Shown here piece after piece: positions 16,337 to 25,239 of a stretch of DNA of 64,000 bases. The position numbers and the translations under genes are program-made. The first letter of the stretch is position 1. Each line of letters starts with the position of its first letter. Source of the DNA: Borrelia miyamotoi (lineage in GTDB: Bacteria > Spirochaetota > Spirochaetia > Borreliales > Borreliaceae); contig NZ_AP024371.1 of assembly GCF_019668505.1 (NCBI RefSeq), forward strand, positions 558,001 through 622,000, written 5' to 3'. The notes beneath the pieces were generated by a model. The model did not search any database and was not told where the DNA came from. It worked only from the letters and a program-made list of their open reading frames with translations.

Positions 16337-16906
16337 ATGGGATTTTTAAATTTTTTTAAAAAGGCCGCTACTCTAGATTTAATGGCGCCTGTTAGTGGAA
16401 AGGTTATTTCAATTGATGGGGTTCCAGATGAGGCTTTTGCTGAAAAGATAGTTGGAGATGGAATTGCGATTATGCCAACTGGAAGTGAGTTAGTTTCACC
16501 TTGTGATGGGAATATTGGTAAAATTTTTAAGACTAATCATGCCTTTAGTCTTGAAACTAAAGAGGGTGTTGAAATTTTTGTACACTTTGGTATCAATACT
16601 CTTAATTTGAATGGCAAAGGGTTTACAAGGGTTGCTGAGGAAGGCATGAGTGTAAAACAGGGAGATGTTATTATTAGGCTTGACCTTGAGTATTTAAAGG
16701 CTCATGCGGAGTCAGTGGTTACTCCTGTTGTTATTGCAAATTCTGATGAAGTTGCAAGTATTGAATATGTGTTTGGAAGGTTTGATGACGGATCTGAGTG
16801 TATTTTACCTTCTTCTACTGCTTTAACTGAAGAAATTAAAAATAGGATATCTCAAACTAAGTTTGTTGAAGCAGGCAAAGATGTAGTGCTTAGAGTTAAA
16901 AAATAA
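16337..16906 (+). CDS. crr: PTS glucose-type IIA component
   Basis: A 189-residue soluble EIIA of the glucose family, which takes phosphate from HPr and gives it to membrane IIB/IIC proteins encoded elsewhere. The two active-site histidines are visible: H68 in 'TNHAFSLE' and the phosphorylated H83 in 'EIFVHFGINT'. It starts 3 bases after the ptsI stop with AGGAG upstream. The gene ends directly in a strong hairpin shared with htpG. Confidence 0.95.
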   Translation: MGFLNFFKKAATLDLMAPVSGKVISIDGVPDEAFAEKIVGDGIAIMPTGSELVSPCDGNIGKIFKTNHAFSLETKEGVEIFVHFGINTLNLNGKGFTRVAEEGMSVKQGDVIIRLDLEYLKAHAESVVTPVVIANSDEVASIEYVFGRFDDGSECILPSSTALTEEIKNRISQTKFVEAGKDVVLRVKK

Positions 16907-16934
16907 GTTCACAGCACAAGCTGTGAACTTATTT
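16901..16934. terminator. Bidirectional intrinsic terminator between crr and htpG
   Basis: A perfect 15-bp inverted repeat (arms 16901-16915 and 16920-16934) with a 4-base loop ACAA. The stem core is GTTCACAGC/GCTGTGAAC and is flanked by A and T runs, so it can end transcription on both strands. The left arm includes the crr stop codon, and the right arm ends 3 bases before the htpG stop. Confidence 0.88.
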
Positions 16935-16937
16935 TTG

Positions 16938-18785
16938 TTATATGCTTTTCTCTAACATTTCATTTATAATGCTGATAAATTGACTTGGATTTTTGCTTGG
17001 TAAGCCTGAAGTTATCATTGCCTCTTCAAGAAGAATGATGCTTATTTTTTCTAAATTTTCATCGTCTAGATTTTTTAAATTTTGAATGATTTTATTATTT
17101 GGATTGAGTTCAAGAATAGGTTTTGTTTCTTTGACTTCTTGTCCCATTGATATCATGATTTTTTGCATTTGATAAGTGGGGTCAGTACTGTCAATTATTA
17201 TTGCTGATGGCTCTTTTATTAGCGTTGCTGATAGTGATACATCTTTGACATGATTTTTGAGTATTTCTTTTACTTTGATTAGAATATCTTTAAATTCTTC
17301 TTCCGTGTGTGTGAAATTTTCATCTTTTAATTCGTCGCTTGTTTCGTTTTTATTTATTGCTTTTAATTTTATTCCGTCGTATTCTGTGATGAAATTTAGA
17401 ATTGCTTCATCAAGTTCGTCATCCATGATAAGAGTTTCATAGCCTCTTTCTTTATAAGCATTTACAATTGGATTAATTTTGAGTATGTTTTCTTTCCCTC
17501 CGGTTATATAGTATATACTTTTTTGTTTTTCAGGCATTCTATCTTTGTATTCTTTTAAGGATATAAATCCATCTACATGAGAAGACTTGAATCTAATTAA
17601 AGATACGAGCTTGCTTCTGTTATCAAAATCTGAATAAACTCCTTCTTTTAAGCATCTTCCAAATTCTTTGGAGAATTCATTGAACTTGGAAGGATTAGTT
17701 TCGCTTAGCTTTTCAAGTTCAATGAGTATTTTCTTTACAGAGGATGCTTTGATTTTAGTCAATATTTTATTTTGCTGTAAAATTTCTCTACTTACATTTA
17801 GGGGCAAGTCTTGACAATCTATTATTCCTTTTATGAACCTTAAGTAATTTGGTAGTAAGCTGTCTGCAGAATCTGTAATGAAAATTCTATTTATAAATAG
17901 TCTTACACCGGGTTTAGGGTTTGGGTAATATAGATTGTAGGGAGCTTTACTTGGAACATAGAAAAGGCTTGTGTATTCAATACTTCCTTCAGCTTTTGTA
18001 TGAATATGGATTAATGGATTTTCATAATCAAAGGTTATATTTTTATAAAATTCATTGTACTCTTCATCGGTGATTTCATTTTTATTTTTTATCCAAATTG
18101 CTGTGGTTTCATTTAATTTCTCTTCTTGCTCTTCAAATCCTTCCTGTTTGCCATCTTTCATTAAAGGCTCCTTATACTTAATGAAAATAGGATAACTGAT
18201 GTGATTTGAATACTTTTTGATAATTTCTTGAATTTTCCATTTGTTATTGTATTCAGTTCCTTCTTCATTCAGATAAAGAGTTATTTCAGTTCCAATTTCG
18301 TCTTTTTCTGCCTTGTCTATTTCATATCCTGTTTTACCGTCACTAAACCAGATATAGGCAAATTCTTCCAAAGCTTTTTTTGTTATAACCTCGACTTTGT
18401 TTGCTACAATAAAAGCACTGTAAAATCCAACTCCAAATTGTCCAATTAAACTTGCAGCTTTTTTCTCGTCTTTTTTTAAGTTATTTATAAATTCTTTGGT
18501 TCCTGATTTTGCAATTGTGCCAAGATGATTAATCAGGTCTTCTTTGTTCATTCCAATTCCATTATCTTTTATCTTAATGGTTTGCTCATTAAAGCTTATT
18601 TCTATTCTTGGATCTAATTTGACATTCTTAAATTTTTCGTCTGTTAGGTTCAAAAATTTAAGTTTGTCAATTGCATCAGAAGCGTTTGAAATTAATTCTC
18701 GTAAAAATATTTCTTTATGAGAATAAAGAGAATGTATGATTAAATAAAGTAAATCATTAACTTCTGTGTCAAATTTTTTTTTCAT
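16938..18785 (-). CDS. htpG: Molecular chaperone HtpG (Hsp90)
   Basis: A 615-residue bacterial Hsp90. The N-terminal ATPase domain has 'IFLRELISNASDAIDKL', 'IKDNGIGMNKEDL' and 'GQFGVGFYSAF', the three hallmark ATP-lid and Bergerat motifs. The middle domain includes 'GVRLFINRIFITD' and 'CQDLPLNVSREILQQN', and the C-terminal dimerisation part ends at the shared terminator. Start chosen at 18785 with AGGAG about 6 bases upstream. No CIRCE-like inverted repeat is visible in the 117-base divergent gap to gnd. Confidence 0.97.
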   Translation of the reverse strand: MKKKFDTEVNDLLYLIIHSLYSHKEIFLRELISNASDAIDKLKFLNLTDEKFKNVKLDPRIEISFNEQTIKIKDNGIGMNKEDLINHLGTIAKSGTKEFINNLKKDEKKAASLIGQFGVGFYSAFIVANKVEVITKKALEEFAYIWFSDGKTGYEIDKAEKDEIGTEITLYLNEEGTEYNNKWKIQEIIKKYSNHISYPIFIKYKEPLMKDGKQEGFEEQEEKLNETTAIWIKNKNEITDEEYNEFYKNITFDYENPLIHIHTKAEGSIEYTSLFYVPSKAPYNLYYPNPKPGVRLFINRIFITDSADSLLPNYLRFIKGIIDCQDLPLNVSREILQQNKILTKIKASSVKKILIELEKLSETNPSKFNEFSKEFGRCLKEGVYSDFDNRSKLVSLIRFKSSHVDGFISLKEYKDRMPEKQKSIYYITGGKENILKINPIVNAYKERGYETLIMDDELDEAILNFITEYDGIKLKAINKNETSDELKDENFTHTEEEFKDILIKVKEILKNHVKDVSLSATLIKEPSAIIIDSTDPTYQMQKIMISMGQEVKETKPILELNPNNKIIQNLKNLDDENLEKISIILLEEAMITSGLPSKNPSQFISIINEMLEKSI

Positions 18786-18902
18786 AAAATTCTCCTATCT
18801 TGCATTTGTTTTAATCTTTACTTTTTTTATAATATAACATAATCTAAGAATAGTGAATAAAATGAATTTATCCAGAAAAGAATTAGGGTAGAGGATAGTA
18901 TA

Positions 18903-20297
18903 ATGGATGTTGGTATTTATGGGCTAGGAGTTATGGGCAGTAATTTAGCATTAAATATTGCTGATAACGGTTTTAATGTTTCTGTCTATAATAGAGATAA
19001 TGATAAGACGGAAATTTTTCTTACAAGTAATGCTCATAAAAAGATTAATGGATTTAAAGATATTAAAACTTTTATTGGAAGTTTAAAAAAGCCTAGAAAA
19101 ATTATTTTAATGATATCAAGCTCGGCTATTGATGAAGTCACTGAACAAATTTTACCTTTAGTTGAAAAATTCGATATTATTATTGATGGTGGAAATTCTC
19201 ATTATAAGGATACGATGAGAAGAGAGCAAGAATTATCTTCCAAGGATATTTATTTCATTGGACTTGGAATGTCAGGAGGTGAAAATGGCGCAAGGTTTGG
19301 ACCTTCTTTGATGTATGGTGGGAGTAAAAAGATTTATGAATTAATTGAGCCTCTTTTGAATAAGATAGCTGCCAAGACAAGTTCAGGAGATATTTGTTCT
19401 GCTTATGTTGGTGAAAATGGGGCTGGTCATTATGTAAAGATGGTTCATAATGGAATTGAATATGCGGATATGCAGCTAATTGGTGAAGCATATTTTTTTA
19501 TGAAGAGAGCTTTTAATTTAGATAATTTAAGGATTTCTGAGGTGTTTGAAAAATGGGGAGAAGGAGATCTTTCTAGTTATTTGATGGAAATAACATCTAA
19601 AATTTTAAGATATAAAGAAAATAATGAATACTTACTTGATAAGATTTTAGATGTTGCAAATCAAAAAGGTACTGGGAAGTGGTTATCAATTGAGGCTTTT
19701 CAATTAAATGTGCCAGCAAATTTGATTTTTGAATCTGTGTTTGCAAGGTTTTTATCAGGATTAAAGCATGAAAGAGTAATTGCTAGTGACATTCTTAAAA
19801 TGGATGTAGATTTTATTAAATTCGATCTTAGTGATTGGATTTTAGATCTTTATTATGCTCTTTTAGTCTCTAAAATATTAGCTTATGCTCAAGGTTTTAT
19901 GATGCTTAAGGCTGCATCTGTTAATTATGCTTGGGATTTAAACTTGGGAAAAATTTCTTTGATTTGGAGAGAGGGTTGCATAATTAAAAGTGTTTTCTTA
20001 GATAAGATTAAGTTGGCTTATGATAAAAACCCACATCTTATTAATTTGCTTTTTGATGATTACTTTTTAGATATAATAAAAAAGCATCATAAATCTTTAA
20101 GACGTGTAGTCTCAAAAGCTAGTGAAATAGGAATCCCTCTACCAGTATTTTATGCAAGTCTTTCTTTTCTAGATTCTTATTCTACTAATTACTTGCCGGC
20201 CAATTTAATTCAGGCTCAAAGAGATTTTTTTGGTTCGCATAGTTTTGAAAGAATTGATTCCAAGAGGGGTGAATTTTTCCATAGTGTTTGGGAGTAA
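18903..20297 (+). CDS. gnd: 6-phosphogluconate dehydrogenase
   Basis: Gnd oxidatively decarboxylates 6-phosphogluconate to ribulose-5-phosphate with NADP+, in the pentose phosphate pathway. The 464-residue protein has the dinucleotide motif 'GIYGLGVMGSNLA' at the N-terminus and 'NRD' at the end of the second strand. It has the substrate loop 'GMSGGENGARFGPSLM', catalytic K179 in 'YVKMVHNGIEY', and 'NQKGTGKWLSIEA'. GAGG lies upstream of the ATG. It converges with the next gene, 19 bases apart. Confidence 0.96.
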   Translation: MDVGIYGLGVMGSNLALNIADNGFNVSVYNRDNDKTEIFLTSNAHKKINGFKDIKTFIGSLKKPRKIILMISSSAIDEVTEQILPLVEKFDIIIDGGNSHYKDTMRREQELSSKDIYFIGLGMSGGENGARFGPSLMYGGSKKIYELIEPLLNKIAAKTSSGDICSAYVGENGAGHYVKMVHNGIEYADMQLIGEAYFFMKRAFNLDNLRISEVFEKWGEGDLSSYLMEITSKILRYKENNEYLLDKILDVANQKGTGKWLSIEAFQLNVPANLIFESVFARFLSGLKHERVIASDILKMDVDFIKFDLSDWILDLYYALLVSKILAYAQGFMMLKAASVNYAWDLNLGKISLIWREGCIIKSVFLDKIKLAYDKNPHLINLLFDDYFLDIIKKHHKSLRRVVSKASEIGIPLPVFYASLSFLDSYSTNYLPANLIQAQRDFFGSHSFERIDSKRGEFFHSVWE

Positions 20298-20316
20298 TTT
20301 AAGAGTATATTGTGTG

Positions 20317-20856
20317 TTAAATATAATATTTAAAGAGTATTCCACCCATTATATTTGTTTTAAGTCCTGCATAGATGTGGTGATATGCAATGGATTTTGC
20401 GTTTGATACTAATTCTATTGAAGGTGCTATTTTAAGTCCTATTTCTGTTTTTGTTGTTAAATCATACAAAATAGCTATTGGAATTCTAAATCCAAATCCT
20501 ATTTCCATATTTTTAAAATCTGATTTATGAGATGATATGTGTATGTTTCCACCAATTCCTGTTCCAAAAGATAATTTGTCTGTCAATGGTATCGTGAATA
20601 TAAGGTCTAGAGCTGAGAGTACAAATACATTAAAATCATATTTTTTTGATTTGAGTTTGAAGCCTGACAGGTGGATACCATTAGTTCCTCCATAGCCTAT
20701 TTCAAGATCAATAAATGGGAATGACATAATATAGTTGAATATTGGATTTCCAATGCTTCCTCCAAATCCTATTTTTCTATCTAAGTATGAGCTTTTCCCA
20801 AATGAATTAACCCGCATACTTAATATTAGTATTACTATTAGCATTAATTTTTGCAT
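20317..20856 (-). CDS. Small exported protein, probable outer-membrane beta-barrel
   Basis: A 179-residue protein with a signal peptide (MQKLMLIVILILSMRVNSFG) and then alternating polar and hydrophobic strands rich in Gly and aromatic residues, such as 'LSFGTGIGGNIHIS' and 'MEIGFGFRIPIAIL', ending 'GGILFKYYI'. This pattern suggests an 8-strand OmpA-like barrel, like the small Borrelia barrel proteins (DUF3996 type, from memory). It is paired with a similar gene at 21029-21547 on the same strand. No catalytic motif seen. Confidence 0.6.
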   Translation of the reverse strand: MQKLMLIVILILSMRVNSFGKSSYLDRKIGFGGSIGNPIFNYIMSFPFIDLEIGYGGTNGIHLSGFKLKSKKYDFNVFVLSALDLIFTIPLTDKLSFGTGIGGNIHISSHKSDFKNMEIGFGFRIPIAILYDLTTKTEIGLKIAPSIELVSNAKSIAYHHIYAGLKTNIMGGILFKYYI

Positions 20857-20975
20857 TAAATCACCAACAATTAAGATTTTTATATCATTATATGTTATTT
20901 TTGATGATTGATAAATTTTAGTGGAAAGGAATATTTCATGTATTAAGAATATGTGAAGGTTACTTTGTTTAGTTT

Positions 20976-21011
20976 ATAAAGAGAAAAGTATTGACTACTT
21001 TTTCTCTTTAT
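20976..21011 (-). terminator. Hairpin downstream of the second barrel gene
   Basis: Near-perfect inverted repeat: ATAAAGAGAAAAGTA (20976-20990), loop TTGAC, then TACTTTTTCTCTTTAT (20996-21011), with one extra base in the right arm. It begins 18 bases after the stop of the minus-strand gene at 21029. The T-run is inside the stem rather than after it, so termination strength is uncertain. Confidence 0.5.
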
Positions 21012-21028
21012 ATAATAAATAGTTTTTA

Positions 21029-21547
21029 TTATACAAACCAAAATCTTATTCCAAGTGCCGCAAATACTTCCCATCTAAATCCAACTCTTTTGCTCCAAAT
21101 ATTTATTCCAAGACCGGGTGCTACTTTAAAAAATAGATCAAATTTTTTTTTGGTTATTGCAAGATTTAGAATCAATGGTAATCTTGCTCCTAAACTCAGT
21201 GGTCCATTATTTGTTTGGTTTTTGTCCCATCTTGAAAGCCATATTGTCCCATAAATGCCACATCCAGCAAAAAAGTCTAGAATATCTGTACCTGCGAAAT
21301 TATTACTTGTGGAAAAGATATAATCTACTGCTAAAAATAAGGTTCGCCAATCCTTAAAAAGGTTATTTGTCCCACTGTAGATACCAAAGTCTACATCAAA
21401 ATTCCAAATGTTGAGTTCTAAAACAATTGGGAATGGTAGTAAGGTTCCTATCCCGAATTTACTTCTGGTTGTTGATTCTAAATTTGCAAAAGCATATGTT
21501 GATAATAGCATTAACATTATTAAGATAAGTATGTGCTTTTTTATCAT
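21029..21547 (-). CDS. Small exported protein, probable outer-membrane beta-barrel (paralogue-like)
   Basis: A 172-residue protein with a clear signal peptide 'MIKKHILILIMLMLLSTYAFA', likely cleaved after AFA. The mature part has alternating strands, for example 'VLELNIWNFDVDFGIYSG' and 'FFKVAPGLGINIWS', and ends in 'ALGIRFWFV', an aromatic C-terminus typical of barrels recognised by BamA. Size and pattern match the gene at 20317-20856, so the two may be an old duplication. The start region and ribosome-binding site are duplicated upstream (see the repeat at 21537-21585). Confidence 0.6.
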   Translation of the reverse strand: MIKKHILILIMLMLLSTYAFANLESTTRSKFGIGTLLPFPIVLELNIWNFDVDFGIYSGTNNLFKDWRTLFLAVDYIFSTSNNFAGTDILDFFAGCGIYGTIWLSRWDKNQTNNGPLSLGARLPLILNLAITKKKFDLFFKVAPGLGINIWSKRVGFRWEVFAALGIRFWFV

Positions 21548-21585
21548 AAGTTTTTTACCTTCTTTTTTATCATAAGTTTTTTCCT
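21537..21585 (-). repeat. Tandem duplication of the start codon and ribosome-binding site
   Basis: A 26-bp unit (T6-ATCATAAG-T6-ACCTTC on the plus strand) occurs at 21537-21562 and again, slightly shortened, from 21563. On the minus strand this creates an upstream ATG at 21573 opening a 9-codon leader frame (MIKKKVKNL). Its TGA overlaps the real ATG as ATGA. The leader repeats the true first codons. Confidence 0.85.
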
Positions 21586-22152
21586 TTTGTTATAAAACTT
21601 AATTCTATTTCTATATTTTAATAATCCAATGAGTTTGTGATAGAGAAAGTGTATCTTATAATTTATTTTTTATCCAATTTTTTTTCATAGTTAGGGAAAT
21701 GAGTTGTTTATTCGTGGGTATTCTTGCTTTAGTTTATAACTAGTGCTGGAATAAGATTTTTACTTGTGTATTTACTTTATTGTCCAATGTTCCATAATTG
21801 CAATTGATTTAAATAAAAATAAATTATTTGTGATTCATAGGTATATAATAGATATAAAGGCAATATTTATATTGTGTGAGAGTTAAATTTTTCATAGGAG
21901 TTTTATTGTAGTTTTGCTTGAATTGTTTTGTTAATGTTATTTAACATTTATGTTTTTACTTTACTATGTAAGATAATTGTATGAGATTTCATTTTTATTA
22001 TGGATAGTAGCTTAACATTATTTTATATTTGTTTGGTATTGAAATTTTTGATTTATAATTGATACATAACAATATGTAAGATATGTGGAGTTTGAATAAA
22101 ACTTGCAAGTACTCTATTTGTAATTATTAGTTATCTTAGTTAAGAGGCATTT
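21586..22152. other. Gene-free region upstream of the chemotaxis operon
   Basis: These 567 bases have no convincing open frame. A TATAAT occurs at 21844-21849 and an AGGAG at 21896-21900. The AGGAG is followed only by ATT and TTG codons and a stop within about ten codons, as if a small gene had been lost. The promoter for the cheW operon should lie in the right half, but I see no clear -35/-10 pair there. Confidence 0.45.
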
Positions 22153-22689
22153 ATGGAATTAGAAACCAATGTACAAGATAAGTTAAGTCAGTATCTTTTA
22201 TTTAGTTTGGATGAGCTTTATGCGATTGAGATTAAGTTTGTTGTTGAGGTATTAGAGTATACGAAAATATCAAAAATACCAAGGACCCCTGATTATATGG
22301 CAGGAATAATTAATAATAGAGGGAAAATAGTTCCAATAATTGATATTAGAAAACAATTTGGTATGGAAGAGCGTAAAGTTAATGATGATGAAATGAAGAA
22401 AAATAAAGGCGTTAATATTTCAAATATAATCATATTAACTTTGATACATGAAGGGGATGAATTGAATCTTGGGATTTTAGTAGATTATGTTAATGAGGTT
22501 CTTGAATTAAATCCATCTGATATTGATGATGCTCCAAAGCTTGGAACGGGGTTTAATTCAAGATTTATATCTGGGATTGGTAAGAATAATAATAGGTTTA
22601 TTATTATTCTTAATATAGAAAACTTATTTGATATTAAAGACCTATCCAGATTTAAAAATACTACAGTACATCACTCTGATTATGATTAA
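22153..22689 (+). CDS. cheW: Chemotaxis coupling protein CheW
   Basis: CheW links receptors to the kinase CheA. The 178-residue protein is one CheW domain, with 'YLLFSLDELYAIEIKFV' as the first strands, the conserved 'IPRTPDYMAGIINNRGKIVP' region and 'IIDIRKQFGM'. An insertion of about 20 charged residues (72-91) lies before 'NIIILTLIHEGDELNLGIL'. First gene of the operon cheW-STAS-cheA-cheB-receptor-like-cheY. Confidence 0.92.
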   Translation: MELETNVQDKLSQYLLFSLDELYAIEIKFVVEVLEYTKISKIPRTPDYMAGIINNRGKIVPIIDIRKQFGMEERKVNDDEMKKNKGVNISNIIILTLIHEGDELNLGILVDYVNEVLELNPSDIDDAPKLGTGFNSRFISGIGKNNNRFIIILNIENLFDIKDLSRFKNTTVHHSDYD

Positions 22690-22707
22690 TAGGAGTTTTT
22701 AAGTGTT

Positions 22708-23019
22708 ATGATTTATAAGCCAGAAGGGGAACTTGTGGTAAACAATATTTTTAAGGTTAAAGAAGATCTTTTAAATATTTTTAAAGAGATGCAAGAAAAA
22801 GAGACATTGATTATTAACCTTGCAAATGTAGAAAAAGTAGATGTTACTTTTATACAAATTTTGTATGCTTCCAGTAAATATGCTAGAGATATAAATGTAT
22901 TTATAAAGATAGAATATCCGTCTGATGAAGTTTTAAGTTCATTAATATATGGGGGATTTTTAAATGACATTGAAGATATTGATAATTTAGATTTAGGGTT
23001 TAGTTTAGTTGAATTTTAG
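22708..23019 (+). CDS. STAS-domain protein in the chemotaxis operon
   Basis: A 103-residue single-domain protein with the STAS pattern: strand 'GELVVNNIFKVKEDLLNIF', then 'TLIINLANVEKVDVTFIQIL' (compare ILDLSxVxxIDSxGIxxL), 'YASSKYARDINVFIKIEYPS', and a closing 'LIYGGF'. The Ser normally phosphorylated in anti-sigma antagonists is replaced by Thr in VDVTF. STAS domains often act as phospho-switches or docking modules. Here a role in the CheA/CheW signalling complex is inferred from position only. AGGAG lies 6 bases before the ATG. Confidence 0.65.
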   Translation: MIYKPEGELVVNNIFKVKEDLLNIFKEMQEKETLIINLANVEKVDVTFIQILYASSKYARDINVFIKIEYPSDEVLSSLIYGGFLNDIEDIDNLDLGFSLVEF

Positions 23020-23042
23020 TTTTATGTATTTAAGGGCATTGT

Positions 23043-25181
23043 ATGAATAGCAATGATATTATTGATAAATTTAAAGATTCTTTTAAAGAGGAGTCTGTAG
23101 AGAATATTTCAGATATTGAGCAAGCACTTCTTAATATTGAGTTTGAATCAGGAGAAGAGGTTATTAATTCTATTTTTAGGAATTTTCATACAATAAAGGG
23201 CAGTGCTGGAATGTTTGGTTTTAATTTGACAGCTTCTCTTGTGCATGAAATAGAAACGGTTCTTGATCCTATAAAGGGCGGATTTGATGTATTTAATCAG
23301 AATACTGTTGATGCTACTTTAATGGCAGTTGATTTTATTCGGGAGCTAATTGAAGGAGATGAGGCTATTGATGAGATTGCATATAAAGATCGTGAAAAAT
23401 TTTTAATAGATAAAATAAAAAAAGGGGTTGGATTTGGTAAAGATTTGGTTTTAACTTTTAGTGGAGAAGAGGAGATAAGTTCTTCTAGTAATTTAGGTTC
23501 TCAAGGAGCTGTCTTGGGTACATCTTTAGAGGAAGATAAATTTGAAGATGAGGCTTTAAATATTGAGACTAAGTTTTATAGAGTTCGTTTTTCACCTTCA
23601 AAGGGAATTTTATTTCATGGGCATAAACCCATCAATTTTTTAAAAAAATTATTAAATTTAGGAAGTGGGCAGGTTAGGGCTAACGTTAAAAATATTCCTA
23701 ATTTGGAGTTAATATCTGCTGATAATGTTTATGTTGAGTGGGAAGTTAAGTTAGAAACAGAAGAAAGTAAAAGTGCTATAGAAGATATTTTTATGTTTTT
23801 GGATGGACAGTCAAGATTTATTGTTGAAGAAGTTGACATGTCTTATGAAATTTCTAAAGCTTTTGAGCTTGATTCTTTAGTAGATAATTTAGATAAAAAT
23901 AGTGATGATGATATTTTTTCTAAAGAAAGTCAGATTTCATCATCAAAAGAAATATATAATAAGGCTGCTTTTAAGGTCGGTGGAGCTAATTTTAATGATG
24001 ATACTGCAAGGAGTAAAGTAAACATTGCAAGTATTAAGGTTGATTCGAAAAAATTAGATCATTTAGTAAATCTTGTTGGTGAGCTTGTTACGATTCAATC
24101 TAAGTTGGCAAAGGAAGCTGAGAATAGTAATCTTAATGTTTTAAATTCAATTTCAGCTGAGTTTTCTTTTCTTATTAATGAACTTAGAGATTATACTACA
24201 GGACTTAGGACGGTTCCTATTGAAGTTTTATTTGTAAAATTTCAAAGAGTAGTTAAGGATTTATCTGATCAGCTTGGCAAATCAATTCTTTATAATACTC
24301 AAGGTGGTGATACTGTTCTTGATAAAAGTATTATTGAAAGATTAAATGAACCCTTAGTACATTTAATAAGAAATTCAATTGACCATGGAATTGAGTCAGT
24401 TGAAGAGAGACTAAAATTAGGAAAGGATTCAAAAGGTACAATTAAGCTTTCTGCATATCAGTCAGGTGATTCTGTGGTTGTTACTATCGAGGATGATGGT
24501 AAAGGACTTGATAAGCGTAAGATAATTAAGAGGGCTATAGAGAAAAATATAATATCTGAGGCTACTTCAAAAGCTTTATCCACTACAGATGTCTATAATT
24601 TAATTTTTGAACCTGGATTTTCAACAGCTGATGTTGTGACTAATATATCGGGACGTGGTGTTGGAATGGATGTTGTTAGAACTCAGGTAGAGTCTCTTAG
24701 AGGAAATGTTGTTCTTGAGAGTGAATTTGGTAAATATACTAGAACAAAGTTGATTTTTCCTTTGACTTTGGCAATTATTGAAGGCTGGCTAATTAGAGTC
24801 AAGGATGATCATTTTATAGTTCCTATTTCTAGTGTTGAATCTTGTTTTGAGGCAGATAAATTGGTTTCTAAAGTATATGGGCTTGAAAATAATGGTAATG
24901 TGATGAATTACAGAGGTGGTATGATTAATTTTATACGTTTGCGAGAGTTTTTTGGGATATCTGAGGAAAGGAGTTATAGTGAACATGTTGTCGTTGTTAA
25001 TACAAATAGTGGTAAAATAGGGCTTGTGGTTGATGAGATATTAGGGCAACATCAAACTGTTATAAAGACTTTAGGTAAAATCTATTCTAAAGCAGAAGGA
25101 GTTTCTGGAGCTACAATACTTGGAGATGGTAGTCTAGCGCTAGTGATTGATATTGATGCAATAACTAGGGCTATAAGATAG
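23043..25181 (+). CDS. cheA: Chemotaxis histidine kinase CheA
   Basis: A 712-residue CheA. The HPt domain has phospho-His H49 in 'FRNFHTIKGSAGMFGF'. An intermediate domain at about 178-277 starts 'YRVRFSPSKGILFHG', a regulatory module seen in several CheA proteins. The dimerisation helices start with 'KKLDHLVNLVGELV' near 332. The ATPase has the N box 'LVHLIRNSIDHGIE' near 437, the G1 box 'IEDDGKGLDKR' and the G2 box 'NISGRGVGMDVV'. The C-terminal CheW-like domain (from about 575) includes 'LAIIEGWLIRV'. It phosphorylates CheY and CheB. This is one of two CheA genes expected in the genus; the other would be elsewhere. Confidence 0.96.
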   Translation: MNSNDIIDKFKDSFKEESVENISDIEQALLNIEFESGEEVINSIFRNFHTIKGSAGMFGFNLTASLVHEIETVLDPIKGGFDVFNQNTVDATLMAVDFIRELIEGDEAIDEIAYKDREKFLIDKIKKGVGFGKDLVLTFSGEEEISSSSNLGSQGAVLGTSLEEDKFEDEALNIETKFYRVRFSPSKGILFHGHKPINFLKKLLNLGSGQVRANVKNIPNLELISADNVYVEWEVKLETEESKSAIEDIFMFLDGQSRFIVEEVDMSYEISKAFELDSLVDNLDKNSDDDIFSKESQISSSKEIYNKAAFKVGGANFNDDTARSKVNIASIKVDSKKLDHLVNLVGELVTIQSKLAKEAENSNLNVLNSISAEFSFLINELRDYTTGLRTVPIEVLFVKFQRVVKDLSDQLGKSILYNTQGGDTVLDKSIIERLNEPLVHLIRNSIDHGIESVEERLKLGKDSKGTIKLSAYQSGDSVVVTIEDDGKGLDKRKIIKRAIEKNIISEATSKALSTTDVYNLIFEPGFSTADVVTNISGRGVGMDVVRTQVESLRGNVVLESEFGKYTRTKLIFPLTLAIIEGWLIRVKDDHFIVPISSVESCFEADKLVSKVYGLENNGNVMNYRGGMINFIRLREFFGISEERSYSEHVVVVNTNSGKIGLVVDEILGQHQTVIKTLGKIYSKAEGVSGATILGDGSLALVIDIDAITRAIR

Positions 25182-25239
25182 TATATTTATAATATATTTT
25201 GAGGTTTTATAAGGTAGGTTTATATAAAAGAGTAGTAAT

